Both the position numbers and the translations under genes were made by a program. The notes under the pieces were generated by a model. It had not been told where the DNA came from and searched no databases. It saw only the letters and a list, made by a program, of their open reading frames with translations. Positions 24,513 through 32,510 of a stretch of 32,876 bases of DNA are shown piece by piece (position 1 is the first letter of the stretch; every line of letters starts with the position of its first letter). The stretch is from Opitutus sp. GAS368 (lineage in GTDB: Bacteria > Verrucomicrobiota > Verrucomicrobiia > Opitutales > Opitutaceae): positions 1 through 32,876 of the forward strand of contig CAMDOF010000077.1 in assembly GCA_945903465.1 (NCBI GenBank). The letters are read 5' to 3'.

Positions 24513-25982
24513 ATGAAGACCCTTCCTCGACGACAGTTTCTTCAATCCTGCGCGATTGCCACCGGTGCAGCGGTCGTGGGGGGCTGGCGCCCTTCCACTT
24601 TCGCCGCACCGATCGGGGCTAATGACGCCATCCGCCTCGGCCTCATCGGACTCAATGGCAAGGGCACTGCTCATCTTAAAAATTTACTCAAAATGCCCGG
24701 CGTCCGCGTCGCCGGCCTTTGTGATGTCGACCCACGCGTGCTCGCGCGCGTCGCCGCCACGATCCCAACCACGCAGCTGCCACCATTTCAAACGACCGAT
24801 GCCCGTGAGCTGATCGCCCGCGCCGAAATTGATGCAGTCATGATCGTAACCAGCAATCACTGGCACGCGCTCCTCACCGTTTGGGCCTGCCAGGCAGGCA
24901 AAGATGTCTACGTCGAAAAACCGATGTCTCGCACCGTCTGGGAGGGCCGTAAAATGATCGAGGCCACCGCGAAGTATCAGCGGATCGTTCAGGTCGGCAC
25001 TCATTACCGGTCCGAGACGGGCCTCGCCGAAGCGATTCAATTTCTCCACGCCGGCGAGCTCGGGAAAATCAACCACATCCGCGCGATCGTCTACAATCTG
25101 CGGCCCTCGGTCGGCCAATTACCCGGCTGGTACCCCGACTGGCTGAACTACGATCTCTTTTGCGGCCCGGCGCCGATGCGCCCAATCGAGCGCAAACAAT
25201 TGCATTACGACTGGCATTGGCAGTGGGAAACCGGCAACGGCGAACTCGGCAACAATGGCGTCCACGTCCTCGATATCGCCTTGCGTATCGCTAAACATGA
25301 TACCGCGCCGCGCCGGGTTCTCAGCTTCGGCGGACGCTACGGGATCGACGATGTCGCCGAAACCCCCAACGCCCATGTCGCCGTTTACGATTATCCCAAC
25401 ATTCCACTTCTTTTTGAACACCGCGCTTTGCCCGCCAAACCCGGCGTCAATTACATGGATCAACACGGCGGCCTTCGCGTCGGCGTGGTCGCCCATTGCG
25501 AAGGCGGATCTTTTTCCGGGCTCATCGGCGGCACCGCCTACGATCTCAAGGGCAAAGCCATCCGCAAATTCGCCGGCGACGGCGGCGGTACTCACGTCCG
25601 TAATTTTTTCGACGCCATCCGCTCACGGCGCCAAGCCGATCTTGCTGCTCCCGTCGAGACCGGTCACCTCTCCGCCTCACTCTGCCACTTCGGCAATATT
25701 TCTTATCGCGTCGGCGAACCCGCCCCCACCACGCGGATTGAGGAGGCCTTGGCTGCATTTCCCGCCGCAAACGGTCTGCACCGCGAGTTACAAGATCACC
25801 TCGCCGTCCACTCCGTCGACCTCGCCCGCCATCCCTTCCGCCTCGGACCATGGTTGCACCTCGACCCTACTGGCGACCACGTCGCCCGGCTCGGCGCACC
25901 CCATGAACCCACCTTGGAGCGAGCGCGCTTCCTGCTCCGGGAAACGCAACGCCCACCTTACGTCATTCCAGAAACCGTTTAG
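24513..25982 (+). CDS. Tat-exported Gfo/Idh/MocA family oxidoreductase
   Basis: A 489-residue NAD(P)-dependent dehydrogenase-like protein. Residues 6-32 are a twin-arginine signal (RRQFLQSCAIATGAAVVGG). The Rossmann dinucleotide site is LGLIGLNGKGTAHL, followed by VRVAGLCDVDP and AVMIVTSNHWHALL, and the catalytic-type Lys lies in YVEKPMSRTVWEG. The C-terminal alpha/beta domain includes YDWHWQWETGNGELGNNGVHVLDIA, where family members place the catalytic DxxxH-type His. Relatives oxidise sugars or inositol-like polyols, and exported members are typical of Planctomycetota and Verrucomicrobiota. It is 167 bp after the TPR gene. Confidence 0.92.
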   Translation: MKTLPRRQFLQSCAIATGAAVVGGWRPSTFAAPIGANDAIRLGLIGLNGKGTAHLKNLLKMPGVRVAGLCDVDPRVLARVAATIPTTQLPPFQTTDARELIARAEIDAVMIVTSNHWHALLTVWACQAGKDVYVEKPMSRTVWEGRKMIEATAKYQRIVQVGTHYRSETGLAEAIQFLHAGELGKINHIRAIVYNLRPSVGQLPGWYPDWLNYDLFCGPAPMRPIERKQLHYDWHWQWETGNGELGNNGVHVLDIALRIAKHDTAPRRVLSFGGRYGIDDVAETPNAHVAVYDYPNIPLLFEHRALPAKPGVNYMDQHGGLRVGVVAHCEGGSFSGLIGGTAYDLKGKAIRKFAGDGGGTHVRNFFDAIRSRRQADLAAPVETGHLSASLCHFGNISYRVGEPAPTTRIEEALAAFPAANGLHRELQDHLAVHSVDLARHPFRLGPWLHLDPTGDHVARLGAPHEPTLERARFLLRETQRPPYVIPETV

Positions 25983-25995
25983 GGCCGCGCGGCCC
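25982..25995. repeat. Perfect 14-bp palindrome at the dehydrogenase stop codon
   Basis: GGGCCGCGCGGCCC begins at the last base of the TAG stop. It could fold as a short GC-rich hairpin, but no T run follows, so it is not called a terminator. Confidence 0.45.
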
Positions 25996-26253
25996 ACTCC
26001 GCGCGACCCAAACGACCCGCACGGCGCCGGCACCGCGACCGATCGCAAGGGTTGATGTTACCCGACTGGCCACGCTCATGGCCCCACGGCCGACCGAGCG
26101 GCCGTCGATCGGCGCGTGACCGCCGGCCAGGCCGCTCTGACTCCGCGGGAAAGCCCGCTCGCCCTGAAGCGACGCGCACCACCTCGGGAAATTTTGTCCG
26201 CGGAGGCGATTTTCTTCCTTGGTGCAGACCTTCTAAAATGACACTTTCCGGCG
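25983..26253. other. Intergenic region before the efflux cassette
   Basis: About 270 bp without a gene. It should contain the promoter for the HlyD-ABC-permease operon. AAATTTTG and AAAATGACAC around 26189 and 26235 are the only AT-rich spots. No defined promoter or operator could be assigned. Confidence 0.35.
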
Positions 26254-27210
26254 ATGCCTCCGGTCGTTTACATTCTTTGTGCCGCGCTCGCCCTCGCCGG
26301 TTGCCAGCGCCCTGCACCCGTCGGCTGGCAAGGCTACTTGGAGGCTGAACTCATCTACGTGGCCGCTCCGCTCAGCGGCCGACTCGAAAAGCTCGCCGTG
26401 AACCGTGGCGACACCCTCTCGGCGGGAGCCAACCTGTTCACCCTCGAAAGCGGCCAAGAGCGTGCCGCTGCCCTGGAAACCACCCATCGCCTGCACGCCG
26501 CGCAAGCGCGGGTCGAGGACTTAAAAAAAGGCTATCGCCCGAGTGAGCTTGCCGGCCTCGAGGCCCGCCTCGCCCAGGCTCGCGCTTCGGCTGAGCTGGC
26601 GCAGCGCGAACTCGACCGCCAAATCATCCTCTCCCAGCGGGGTGTCATCGCCACCAATGATCTCGATCACGCGCAGCTTTCCCACGAGCGCAACCTCCGC
26701 GCCGTCGAGGAAATCATCGCTCAAATCTCCACGGCCCAACTCGGCGGCCGCGCCGATGCCGTCGCCGCCGCCAACGCCGAGGTGGCCGCCGCCCACGCCG
26801 CCAACGACCGGATGGCGTGGGCCGTCACCCAAAAAAACCCAACCGCTGCGGTCGCGGCCAGTGTTTACGAAACGTTATTTCGGCCGGGGGAATTCGTCGC
26901 CGCCGGCGCACCCGTCGTTGTCCTCCTCCCTCCCCAAAATCTCAAAGTCCGCTTCTTCGTGCCCGAGGGTGAACTCGCCACCCTCCACTTGGGCGATCAC
27001 CTCCGCGTCACCCTGTCCGGCCGCCCAGCACCCCTTGATGCCACGATTAATTACATTTCCCCGCGCCCCGAATACACTCCGCCCGTCCTCTACAATCGCG
27101 ACAACCGCGCCAAACTCGTCTTCCTCGTCGAGGCCGCCATCACGATAAAACCCACGGCCACCGAGGCGTTGCACCCCGGGCAACCCGTGGACGTCGTCCT
27201 GTCAAAATAA
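26254..27210 (+). CDS. HlyD-family periplasmic adaptor, putative lipoprotein
   Basis: A 318-residue membrane fusion protein of the YbhG/HlyD type linking an inner-membrane ABC exporter to the outside. The N-terminus is a lipoprotein signal (YILCAALALAGC, lipobox LAGC at about residue 16). A first barrel-sandwich half (YVAAPLSGRLEKLAVNRGD) leads into a coiled-coil hairpin rich in Ala, Glu and Arg (about residues 70-185; ASAELAQRELDRQ, QLSHERNLRAVEEII). The second half follows (AASVYETLFRPGEFVAAGAPVVVLL), then a beta-barrel domain (VRFFVPEGELATLHLGDHLRV). It overlaps the ABC ATPase gene by one base (ATAATG), so the two are translationally coupled. Confidence 0.9.
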   Translation: MPPVVYILCAALALAGCQRPAPVGWQGYLEAELIYVAAPLSGRLEKLAVNRGDTLSAGANLFTLESGQERAAALETTHRLHAAQARVEDLKKGYRPSELAGLEARLAQARASAELAQRELDRQIILSQRGVIATNDLDHAQLSHERNLRAVEEIIAQISTAQLGGRADAVAAANAEVAAAHAANDRMAWAVTQKNPTAAVAASVYETLFRPGEFVAAGAPVVVLLPPQNLKVRFFVPEGELATLHLGDHLRVTLSGRPAPLDATINYISPRPEYTPPVLYNRDNRAKLVFLVEAAITIKPTATEALHPGQPVDVVLSK

Positions 27211-28169
27211 TGGGCACGGCCCCGCTCACGCTGTCGTCAGCGGCCGCCCCGGCTGGCCTCGCTATCGACGTCTCTGGTATCACCAAGCGATTCGGCCCCA
27301 AAACCGTGGTCAACGCCGTTGATCTGCAAGTACGCCGCGGTGAGATTTACGGATTTCTTGGACCCAATGGCTCGGGTAAAACCACATTCATCCGCATGCT
27401 TTGCGGATTGCTCACGCCCGACAGCGGCCAGGGCACGTGTCTTGGTTACGATGTCCTCACCCAACAAGCCGAGATCAAACGCCACGTCGGCTACATGACC
27501 CAGCGCTTCAGCCACTACGAGGACCTCAGCATCCGCGAAAATCTCGATTTTGTTGCCCGTATTTATGCCGTGCCCGCACGCGCCGCGGCCGTGCAACGCA
27601 GCCTCGATCGCCTCGGGCTCGCCCGACGCAGTCACCAGCTCGCCGGCCAACTCTCCGGCGGCTGGAAACAGCGCCTCGCCCTCGCCGCCTGCCTGATCCA
27701 CGAACCCCAATTACTTCTCCTTGATGAACCCACCGCCGGAGTTGACCCCAAAGCCCGCCGCGAGTTCTGGGACGAAATCCATCGGCTCGCCTCCGAGGGC
27801 CTCACCGTCCTCATCACCACGCACTATATGGACGAGGCCGAGCGTTGCCACCGCCTCGCCTATTTGGCCTATGGCAAACTGCTCACCCACGGCACCGTCG
27901 CCGAGGTCGTCGCCGCCAGCCCACTGACCACTTGGATCGTGACCGGCCCTCAGCTGCAGGCCATCAGCGCCGTCCTGCGTGGCCGGCCCGGTGTCGAGCA
28001 GGTCGTCGCTTTCGGCAACACGCTCCACGTCAGTGGCCGCGATGCCCGCCAGCTCGAGGCCTCTCTCGCCGCCGTCCAGACCTCCGCGCATACATGGACC
28101 CTCGGAAAAGCGAGCCTCGAAGATATTTTTATCAGCCTCATGGATGGCGCCAAGGATAATTTCTCATGA
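27210..28169 (+). CDS. ABC transporter ATP-binding protein
   Basis: A 319-residue cytoplasmic ATPase that drives the permease encoded just downstream. Walker A GPNGSGKTT, Q-loop YMTQRFSHYEDLS, signature QLSGGWKQRLALA, Walker B LLLLDEP followed by TAGVDPKARREFW, and the H-loop ITTHYMDEAERC are all present, so it should be active. The C-terminal part resembles YbhF/CcmA/drug-exporter subunits of the ABC-2 type. Only one nucleotide-binding domain is present, so a homodimer is expected. It starts one base inside the upstream HlyD gene stop. No second ATPase domain or second permease gene follows, so the cassette is a compact three-gene form. Confidence 0.93.
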   Translation: MGTAPLTLSSAAAPAGLAIDVSGITKRFGPKTVVNAVDLQVRRGEIYGFLGPNGSGKTTFIRMLCGLLTPDSGQGTCLGYDVLTQQAEIKRHVGYMTQRFSHYEDLSIRENLDFVARIYAVPARAAAVQRSLDRLGLARRSHQLAGQLSGGWKQRLALAACLIHEPQLLLLDEPTAGVDPKARREFWDEIHRLASEGLTVLITTHYMDEAERCHRLAYLAYGKLLTHGTVAEVVAASPLTTWIVTGPQLQAISAVLRGRPGVEQVVAFGNTLHVSGRDARQLEASLAAVQTSAHTWTLGKASLEDIFISLMDGAKDNFS

Positions 28170-28245
28170 GGTCACCATCACCCCGCACCCCCGCGCGCGG
28201 CTCCGCTCGGCTCGTGCCGCCGACGTGACGCGCCCCGCCGCCGCT

Positions 28246-29379
28246 ATGCGCCGATTCACCCTCTATCGCTTGTGGGCCATCGTCCTCAAGGAATTCATTC
28301 AGATGCGCCGCGATCGCGTAACCTTCGGCATGATGATCGGCATTCCCTTGCTGCAGCTCACCCTCTTCGGGTTTGCGATCAACTCCGACCCGCGCCATCT
28401 TCCCACCGCGCTACGCATCGCCGACCATGGCCCTTGGGCCCGCTCTTTAGTCGCCGCGCTGCGCCAAAGCGACTACTTCGCCATCGTCCGCGAAACCGAG
28501 ACGGAGGCCGAGGCCGCGCAGCTGCTGCAACGTGGCGAGGTTCAGTTTGTCATCAATATTCCAGAGGACTTTTCTCGCCGCCTACTCCGGGGAGAGCGGC
28601 CAGCTGTGCTGGTCGAGGCAGATGCCACCGATCCCGCGGCCACGGGTCCCGCCATCGCCGCGGCGCGCGTGCTCGCGACCAACGTTTTCGATCGTGACCT
28701 CACGGGACCTCTCGCCCACTTGCGAGGCCAAGCCGGTCCCGTCGATTTTCAAATCCACGCCCTGTATAACCCAGAAAATATCACTCAGTATAACGTCGTC
28801 CCGGGGCTCATGGGCGTCGTCCTGACGATGACCATGGTCATCATCACCGCGCTCGCCATCACCCGTGAACGCGAGCGCGGCACCATGGAAAATCTCCTCG
28901 CCACGCCCGTGCGCCCTTTCGAGGTGATGATCGGTAAAATCCTCCCCTATATCGCCGTCGGCTACATTCAAGTCACCTTGATCCTGCTGGCGTCTCATTT
29001 CTTTTTTCATGTGCCCATGGTCGGCAGTCTGCTCCTGGTTTACGGCGTCTCCTTCCTCTTCATCGCCGCCAATCTCGCGATGGGGATCACATTTTCAACC
29101 CTCGCCCAAAACCAGCTGCAAGCTGTGCAGATGGCGTTCTTTTTCTTTCTGCCCTCAATTCTGCTCTCCGGCTTTATGTTTCCTTTTCGGGGCATGCCCG
29201 AGTGGGCGCAGGCCATCGGCTCTTGCCTGCCACTCACGCATTTTTTGCGGATCATCCGAGGGATCTTACTCAAGGGCAACGGGCCTGCAGAAATCACATC
29301 AGAAATGCTCCCGCTTCTCACTTTTCTCGCCATCGCGATGGCCGTCGGTGTGAAACGCTACCGCCAGACACTCGATTAG
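28246..29379 (+). CDS. ABC-2 type transporter permease
   Basis: A 377-residue membrane protein of the YbhS/YbhR type. A first membrane helix (about 25-45, MMIGIPLLQLTLFGFAI) is followed by a large extracytoplasmic domain (about 50-210), then five hydrophobic segments: LMGVVLTMTMVIITALAIT, ILPYIAVGYIQVTLILLAS, LLLVYGVSFLFIAANLAMG, AFFFFLPSILLSGFMFPF and TFLAIAMAVG. The ERERGTMENLLATPVRPFEVMIGKILPY motif region is typical of ABC-2 permeases. The ATG at 28246 lies 76 bp after the ATPase stop. The frame is open further upstream, so a longer start is possible. The substrate is not evident (drug, lipid or polysaccharide). Confidence 0.9.
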   Translation: MRRFTLYRLWAIVLKEFIQMRRDRVTFGMMIGIPLLQLTLFGFAINSDPRHLPTALRIADHGPWARSLVAALRQSDYFAIVRETETEAEAAQLLQRGEVQFVINIPEDFSRRLLRGERPAVLVEADATDPAATGPAIAAARVLATNVFDRDLTGPLAHLRGQAGPVDFQIHALYNPENITQYNVVPGLMGVVLTMTMVIITALAITRERERGTMENLLATPVRPFEVMIGKILPYIAVGYIQVTLILLASHFFFHVPMVGSLLLVYGVSFLFIAANLAMGITFSTLAQNQLQAVQMAFFFFLPSILLSGFMFPFRGMPEWAQAIGSCLPLTHFLRIIRGILLKGNGPAEITSEMLPLLTFLAIAMAVGVKRYRQTLD

Positions 29380-29381
29380 CC

Positions 29382-30590
29382 TTAACCCGAACGCACCACC
29401 AGCGTGCGTAACAACGGCTCGGGCACGTGAAGCGTCTGCGTCGGAAACGCAAAGGATAAACCGTGCGCCGCCACCACCCGCATGAACTGCAAATTGATCC
29501 GCTCCCGCACCTCCATGTGCTTCACCCAATCAGGATCCACCGCAAACCAGACGATCTGAATCTCCAACGACGACGCGCCATAGTTCGCAAAATTTACCAG
29601 CATCGTTTCCGGGTGCACGCCCCCATCATCGCGCAGCACCGCCCGCAGGTCTCCCAAGACCCCCGCCAACTGCTCCGCCGTCGTATCATAGGTCAACCCT
29701 AGGGTCTGATCCACTCGCCGTTGCGGCATCCTCGTAAAATTCGTGATCGACTCCCCGGCCACCGACTTGTTCGGAATCACAATCACCGTGCGCGCCGCCG
29801 TGCGAATCTTCGTCGAACGTAAGCCAATGTCCTCCACCTTCCCTTCGTTGGCCCCAATCCGGACAACGTCCCCAACTTTAAACGGTTGATCCATCACGAC
29901 CACCAGCGAACCAAAAAAATTCGCGAGGGTTTCCTGCGCCGCGAAAGCAAAGGCCAATCCACCGATGCCCAAGCCTGCCAAGAATGACTGCACCGGCAGG
30001 CCTTGGCTTTGCGCAATCACCAACACCCCAAAAATCACCCCGAATACCAGCAGCGTCTTTTTAATCAGAGGCATGAACGTCGCTACCGTCATATCCTTTT
30101 CGTGGGCAATCTCCCCGAGGTGATCCAAAATCGCCCCACCTGCTCGGATCATTCCCCACAGTAGCACGCTCAGCGTCGCTAGCTTCGCGCCAGATACGAC
30201 CCACCGATCCACCTCAGGTGTGAGCGACAAAACGGTCAACGCCGCGTAAATGCCCCCGACCATGACCAACGTTGCCGTCGGCCGCTCCAACGCCGGAAAG
30301 AGCTTATCGTCCAACGTCGTCTCCGTCTGCGCCGCCAATTTCCTCAGATAATGAAAAAGGAAATTCGTGATGGCACGGCGCAGCATGATCGCCGCAAAAA
30401 AAAGAATCCCACACACCAACCAATGAAAGAGCATCAAATCAAAAACCGGAAAGATTCCGTGCAGCCAATTCACAAAACGTTCCAGCCAATCGCTGACTTC
30501 ATCGCCCGCCCTCGGCCCGATCCTTGCCTCCGCCCCTGACGCCACCCGCCCCATCCCCATCAAGACCACCCCGCCGAGAATCCTTTTCAT
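29382..30590 (-). CDS. MscS-family mechanosensitive channel
   Basis: A 402-residue membrane protein that opens on membrane tension and releases solutes under osmotic downshock. The first ~20 residues look like a signal or first helix. About five membrane segments follow (around residues 55-75, 105-125, 130-150, 175-195 and 205-235). The pore helix and beta domain carry the MscS hallmark (FLAGLGIGGLAFAFAAQETLANFFGS, then DQPFKVGDVV, GKVEDIGLRSTKIRT and VIPNKSVAGESI). Its stop lies only 2 bp beyond the ABC permease stop, tail to tail. It starts 4 bp after the TerC-like gene, so the two are one operon. Confidence 0.93.
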   Translation of the reverse strand: MKRILGGVVLMGMGRVASGAEARIGPRAGDEVSDWLERFVNWLHGIFPVFDLMLFHWLVCGILFFAAIMLRRAITNFLFHYLRKLAAQTETTLDDKLFPALERPTATLVMVGGIYAALTVLSLTPEVDRWVVSGAKLATLSVLLWGMIRAGGAILDHLGEIAHEKDMTVATFMPLIKKTLLVFGVIFGVLVIAQSQGLPVQSFLAGLGIGGLAFAFAAQETLANFFGSLVVVMDQPFKVGDVVRIGANEGKVEDIGLRSTKIRTAARTVIVIPNKSVAGESITNFTRMPQRRVDQTLGLTYDTTAEQLAGVLGDLRAVLRDDGGVHPETMLVNFANYGASSLEIQIVWFAVDPDWVKHMEVRERINLQFMRVVAAHGLSFAFPTQTLHVPEPLLRTLVVRSG

Positions 30591-30594
30591 AAAA

Positions 30595-31329
30595 TTATTT
30601 CCGCCGCCGCTTCCATCCGATAATAAAAATTAACAGCACCAACGCCCCCTCCACGTTATAACGAAGCCACGTGTAGGCCTGCAGGCTATCCGCCGAACCC
30701 GTCACCCCCTGCCACCACACCGTCCCCCTCGCCGCCACTATCGGGTCCGTCAGCATCATCTCCCCAGCCACTTTACCCAGAATCGCCGCACCCAAAAATA
30801 CAATCACCGGGTAACGCACCATCAGCCGCGAGATCAACTCACTTCCAAAAACCACCAGCGGAATACTCAGCGCCAGCCCAAAAAGAATCAGCGAGTTATG
30901 CCCACCCGCCGCTCCTCCCACTGCCAAGACGTTGTCGAGCGACATCGTGATGTCCGCCACAATGATCATCCACACCGCCTGCCCTATCCCTTGCGCACCG
31001 GCTTTGTCGGATGACTCCTCCACTTCGCTTTGCTTCAGGAGCTTGAACGCGATCCACAGAATCATCATCCCGCCAATTAGCTTGAGAAACGGCACGGACA
31101 AAAGATGCGTCGTCGCGATCGTTAACACTCCCCGTAGAACCACCGCCGCACCGGCTCCGAAAATAATCCCGAGGCGGCGCTGCCGGGCCGGCAAACCCCG
31201 CACCGCCAGCGCGATCACCACCGCGTTGTCACCTGCCAGTATAATGTCGATCCAGACGATGTTGAAAATCGCCAAGGCCCACTGCACGGCAGTGAGCGGT
31301 TCCACAACGAGGGCTGCAGCAATCGGCAT
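30595..31329 (-). CDS. TerC/YjbE-family integral membrane protein
   Basis: A protein of about 244 residues with roughly seven membrane segments. The signature motifs are DIILAGDNAVVIALAVRGL and ADITMSLDNVLAVGG, the two acidic repeats that bind metal in the TerC family; members are linked to tellurium resistance and, for YjbE/YkoY relatives, manganese export. Relatives often begin close to the first LSGDNAV segment, so the ATG at 31329 is used. The frame also opens at a GTG at 31389 with an AAGGAG upstream, and an AGGAGG lies inside the extension, so the start may be up to 20 codons earlier. It is followed 4 bp later by the MscS gene. Confidence 0.85.
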   Translation of the reverse strand: MPIAAALVVEPLTAVQWALAIFNIVWIDIILAGDNAVVIALAVRGLPARQRRLGIIFGAGAAVVLRGVLTIATTHLLSVPFLKLIGGMMILWIAFKLLKQSEVEESSDKAGAQGIGQAVWMIIVADITMSLDNVLAVGGAAGGHNSLILFGLALSIPLVVFGSELISRLMVRYPVIVFLGAAILGKVAGEMMLTDPIVAARGTVWWQGVTGSADSLQAYTWLRYNVEGALVLLIFIIGWKRRRK

Positions 31330-31448
31330 GAGCGATATCACAAGAGCGAAACTGCATTTGGCCACCCTCCTATCGTCAACGGCAAACACCGCTCCTTCTC
31401 ACATAACCACCCCACCCAATCCCCACCGCCAGTTCTTCCCAACCCGCG

Positions 31449-31904
31449 TCAGGGTAAAAAATACCCCGCCCACTCAGGTCGGTCCAGCCCGCCCGCCTGC
31501 CCACGCCCAAAAATCCGCAGGCGCCTGCGCCCCACCCATCGATAGACCCCATCGCGCACTACCCCCGGGCAGAGCGCCACCACCGCCGCCAACCCACGCG
31601 CACCCGCTCCTCCCGTCACCCGCAGCGCCGCCAGCGCCCCTGCCGTCCGCACCAAATGCCCCACCACCGCCCGCCGCCCCCAGTCCGGCACGTAAATCAA
31701 CGTCTCAAAATCTTCCGTCGGCAATCCCCGCTCGCGCAGATACACCTGCGCCGCTTGCCCTTGCAAGGGAGCAAAACGCAACCGGCCTTTTCGATCCAGC
31801 CAGATCAAAACCCGCACCATCCGCTGGCACAGCCCGCAAGCACCATCAAACAACAACACCGGCCCGGAAGATTCCGGCAATGACGTCATGGGATCAGGCA
31901 ACAT
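31449..31904 (-). CDS. DCC-family (DUF393) thiol-disulfide oxidoreductase
   Basis: A protein of about 151 residues with the DCC motif: LLFDGACGLCQRMVRVLI, where Asp, Cys and Cys give the family its name. The downstream part has the family pattern RLRFAPLQGQ, LIYVPDWGRR and a late hydrophobic helix with WVGRRRLRIFGRG. The thioredoxin-like fold and CxxC suggest a redox role, but no substrate is established. The ATG at 31904 is chosen; a second ATG five codons in (31889) is equally possible, and the frame reaches 32012 without similarity. It stands apart from the TerC/MscS operon by more than 100 bp. Confidence 0.85.
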   Translation of the reverse strand: MLPDPMTSLPESSGPVLLFDGACGLCQRMVRVLIWLDRKGRLRFAPLQGQAAQVYLRERGLPTEDFETLIYVPDWGRRAVVGHLVRTAGALAALRVTGGAGARGLAAVVALCPGVVRDGVYRWVGRRRLRIFGRGQAGGLDRPEWAGYFLP

Positions 31905-32033
31905 GCCGCCACGTTCTCTTGATCGGGCCATCATCGCAAAAGAAAACCCTCGGCGTACCACCTCTTCCCTTCCCCTGCCTCCCCCGCCCAGATCCAGCCG
32001 CCCCACCGCCATCCATCGCTTAGGGTTACTACG

Positions 32034-32510
32034 TTATATGATAACCACAGAGGCGCCATCGCGACGACCTCGGTCGCTTCTGAGCGGGGCGAGTGTGCGA
32101 ACCCGGTGCTCAAGTCGCCCCACGGCCCACTCGTGGTGATTTGCCGCGGTCGCGAGCGCGCGGCGCAGCTTGGTTTCGGCCATGGGGCTCAACGTGCGAA
32201 AGTACGCTCAGGTCAATTTGGGCCACGTGGCCCAAATTGGGAATGCGCGGTAGAATGGGTCGCCGCGCGGCCACCCGCTGCGCGCGAGCTGCCAATCGGC
32301 GGCGAGGCGGCGAATGGTTTTGACGCCGTAATCCGCCCGATCCTGGTTCGCCAGGACGTGGTGGCGAATGAGCCGGCCGGTTGCGTGATACGTGCGTACC
32401 TTGGCGTGGTCGGCGGCGCGCTGGCCCGAAAACAATGTCACCTTCACCGCCGCCCGCAGATCGGCGGAGGACTTCGGAAAGTTCGCAGGTGTGATCGCGC
32501 GCGTGGCCAT
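32034..32510 (-). pseudogene. DUF1016-like (YhcG N-terminal) gene, broken by a stop codon
   Basis: Read from an ATG at 32510 the protein shows the N-terminal helical domain of DUF1016/YhcG-type proteins: ADLRAAVKVTLFSGQRAA, VRTYHATGRLIRHHVLANQDRADYG, TIRRLAADWQ, FYRAFPIW and KLTW. At 32208-32210 the expected TGG (Trp of LTWAHYR) reads TGA, but family-like sequence continues in the same frame (YFRTLSPMAETKLRRALA, EWAVGRLEHRVRTL) to a TAA at 32034. The usual C-terminal PD-(D/E)XK nuclease-like domain is missing. It is most likely a pseudogene. A selenocysteine or recoding explanation is unlikely at this site. Confidence 0.7.
32214..32239. repeat. Perfect 26-bp palindrome
   Basis: CAATTTGGGCCACGTGGCCC followed by AAATTG reads identically on both strands, centred on CACGTG. 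It lies four bases from the nonsense codon in the DUF1016-like pseudogene and encodes part of PIWATWPKLT there. Confidence 0.9.

Noticed and set aside
32208..32210. In-frame TGA considered as a selenocysteine codon
   Set aside because: The family has Trp here (TGG to TGA), and the C-terminal nuclease domain is also missing, so pseudogene decay is the simpler explanation.
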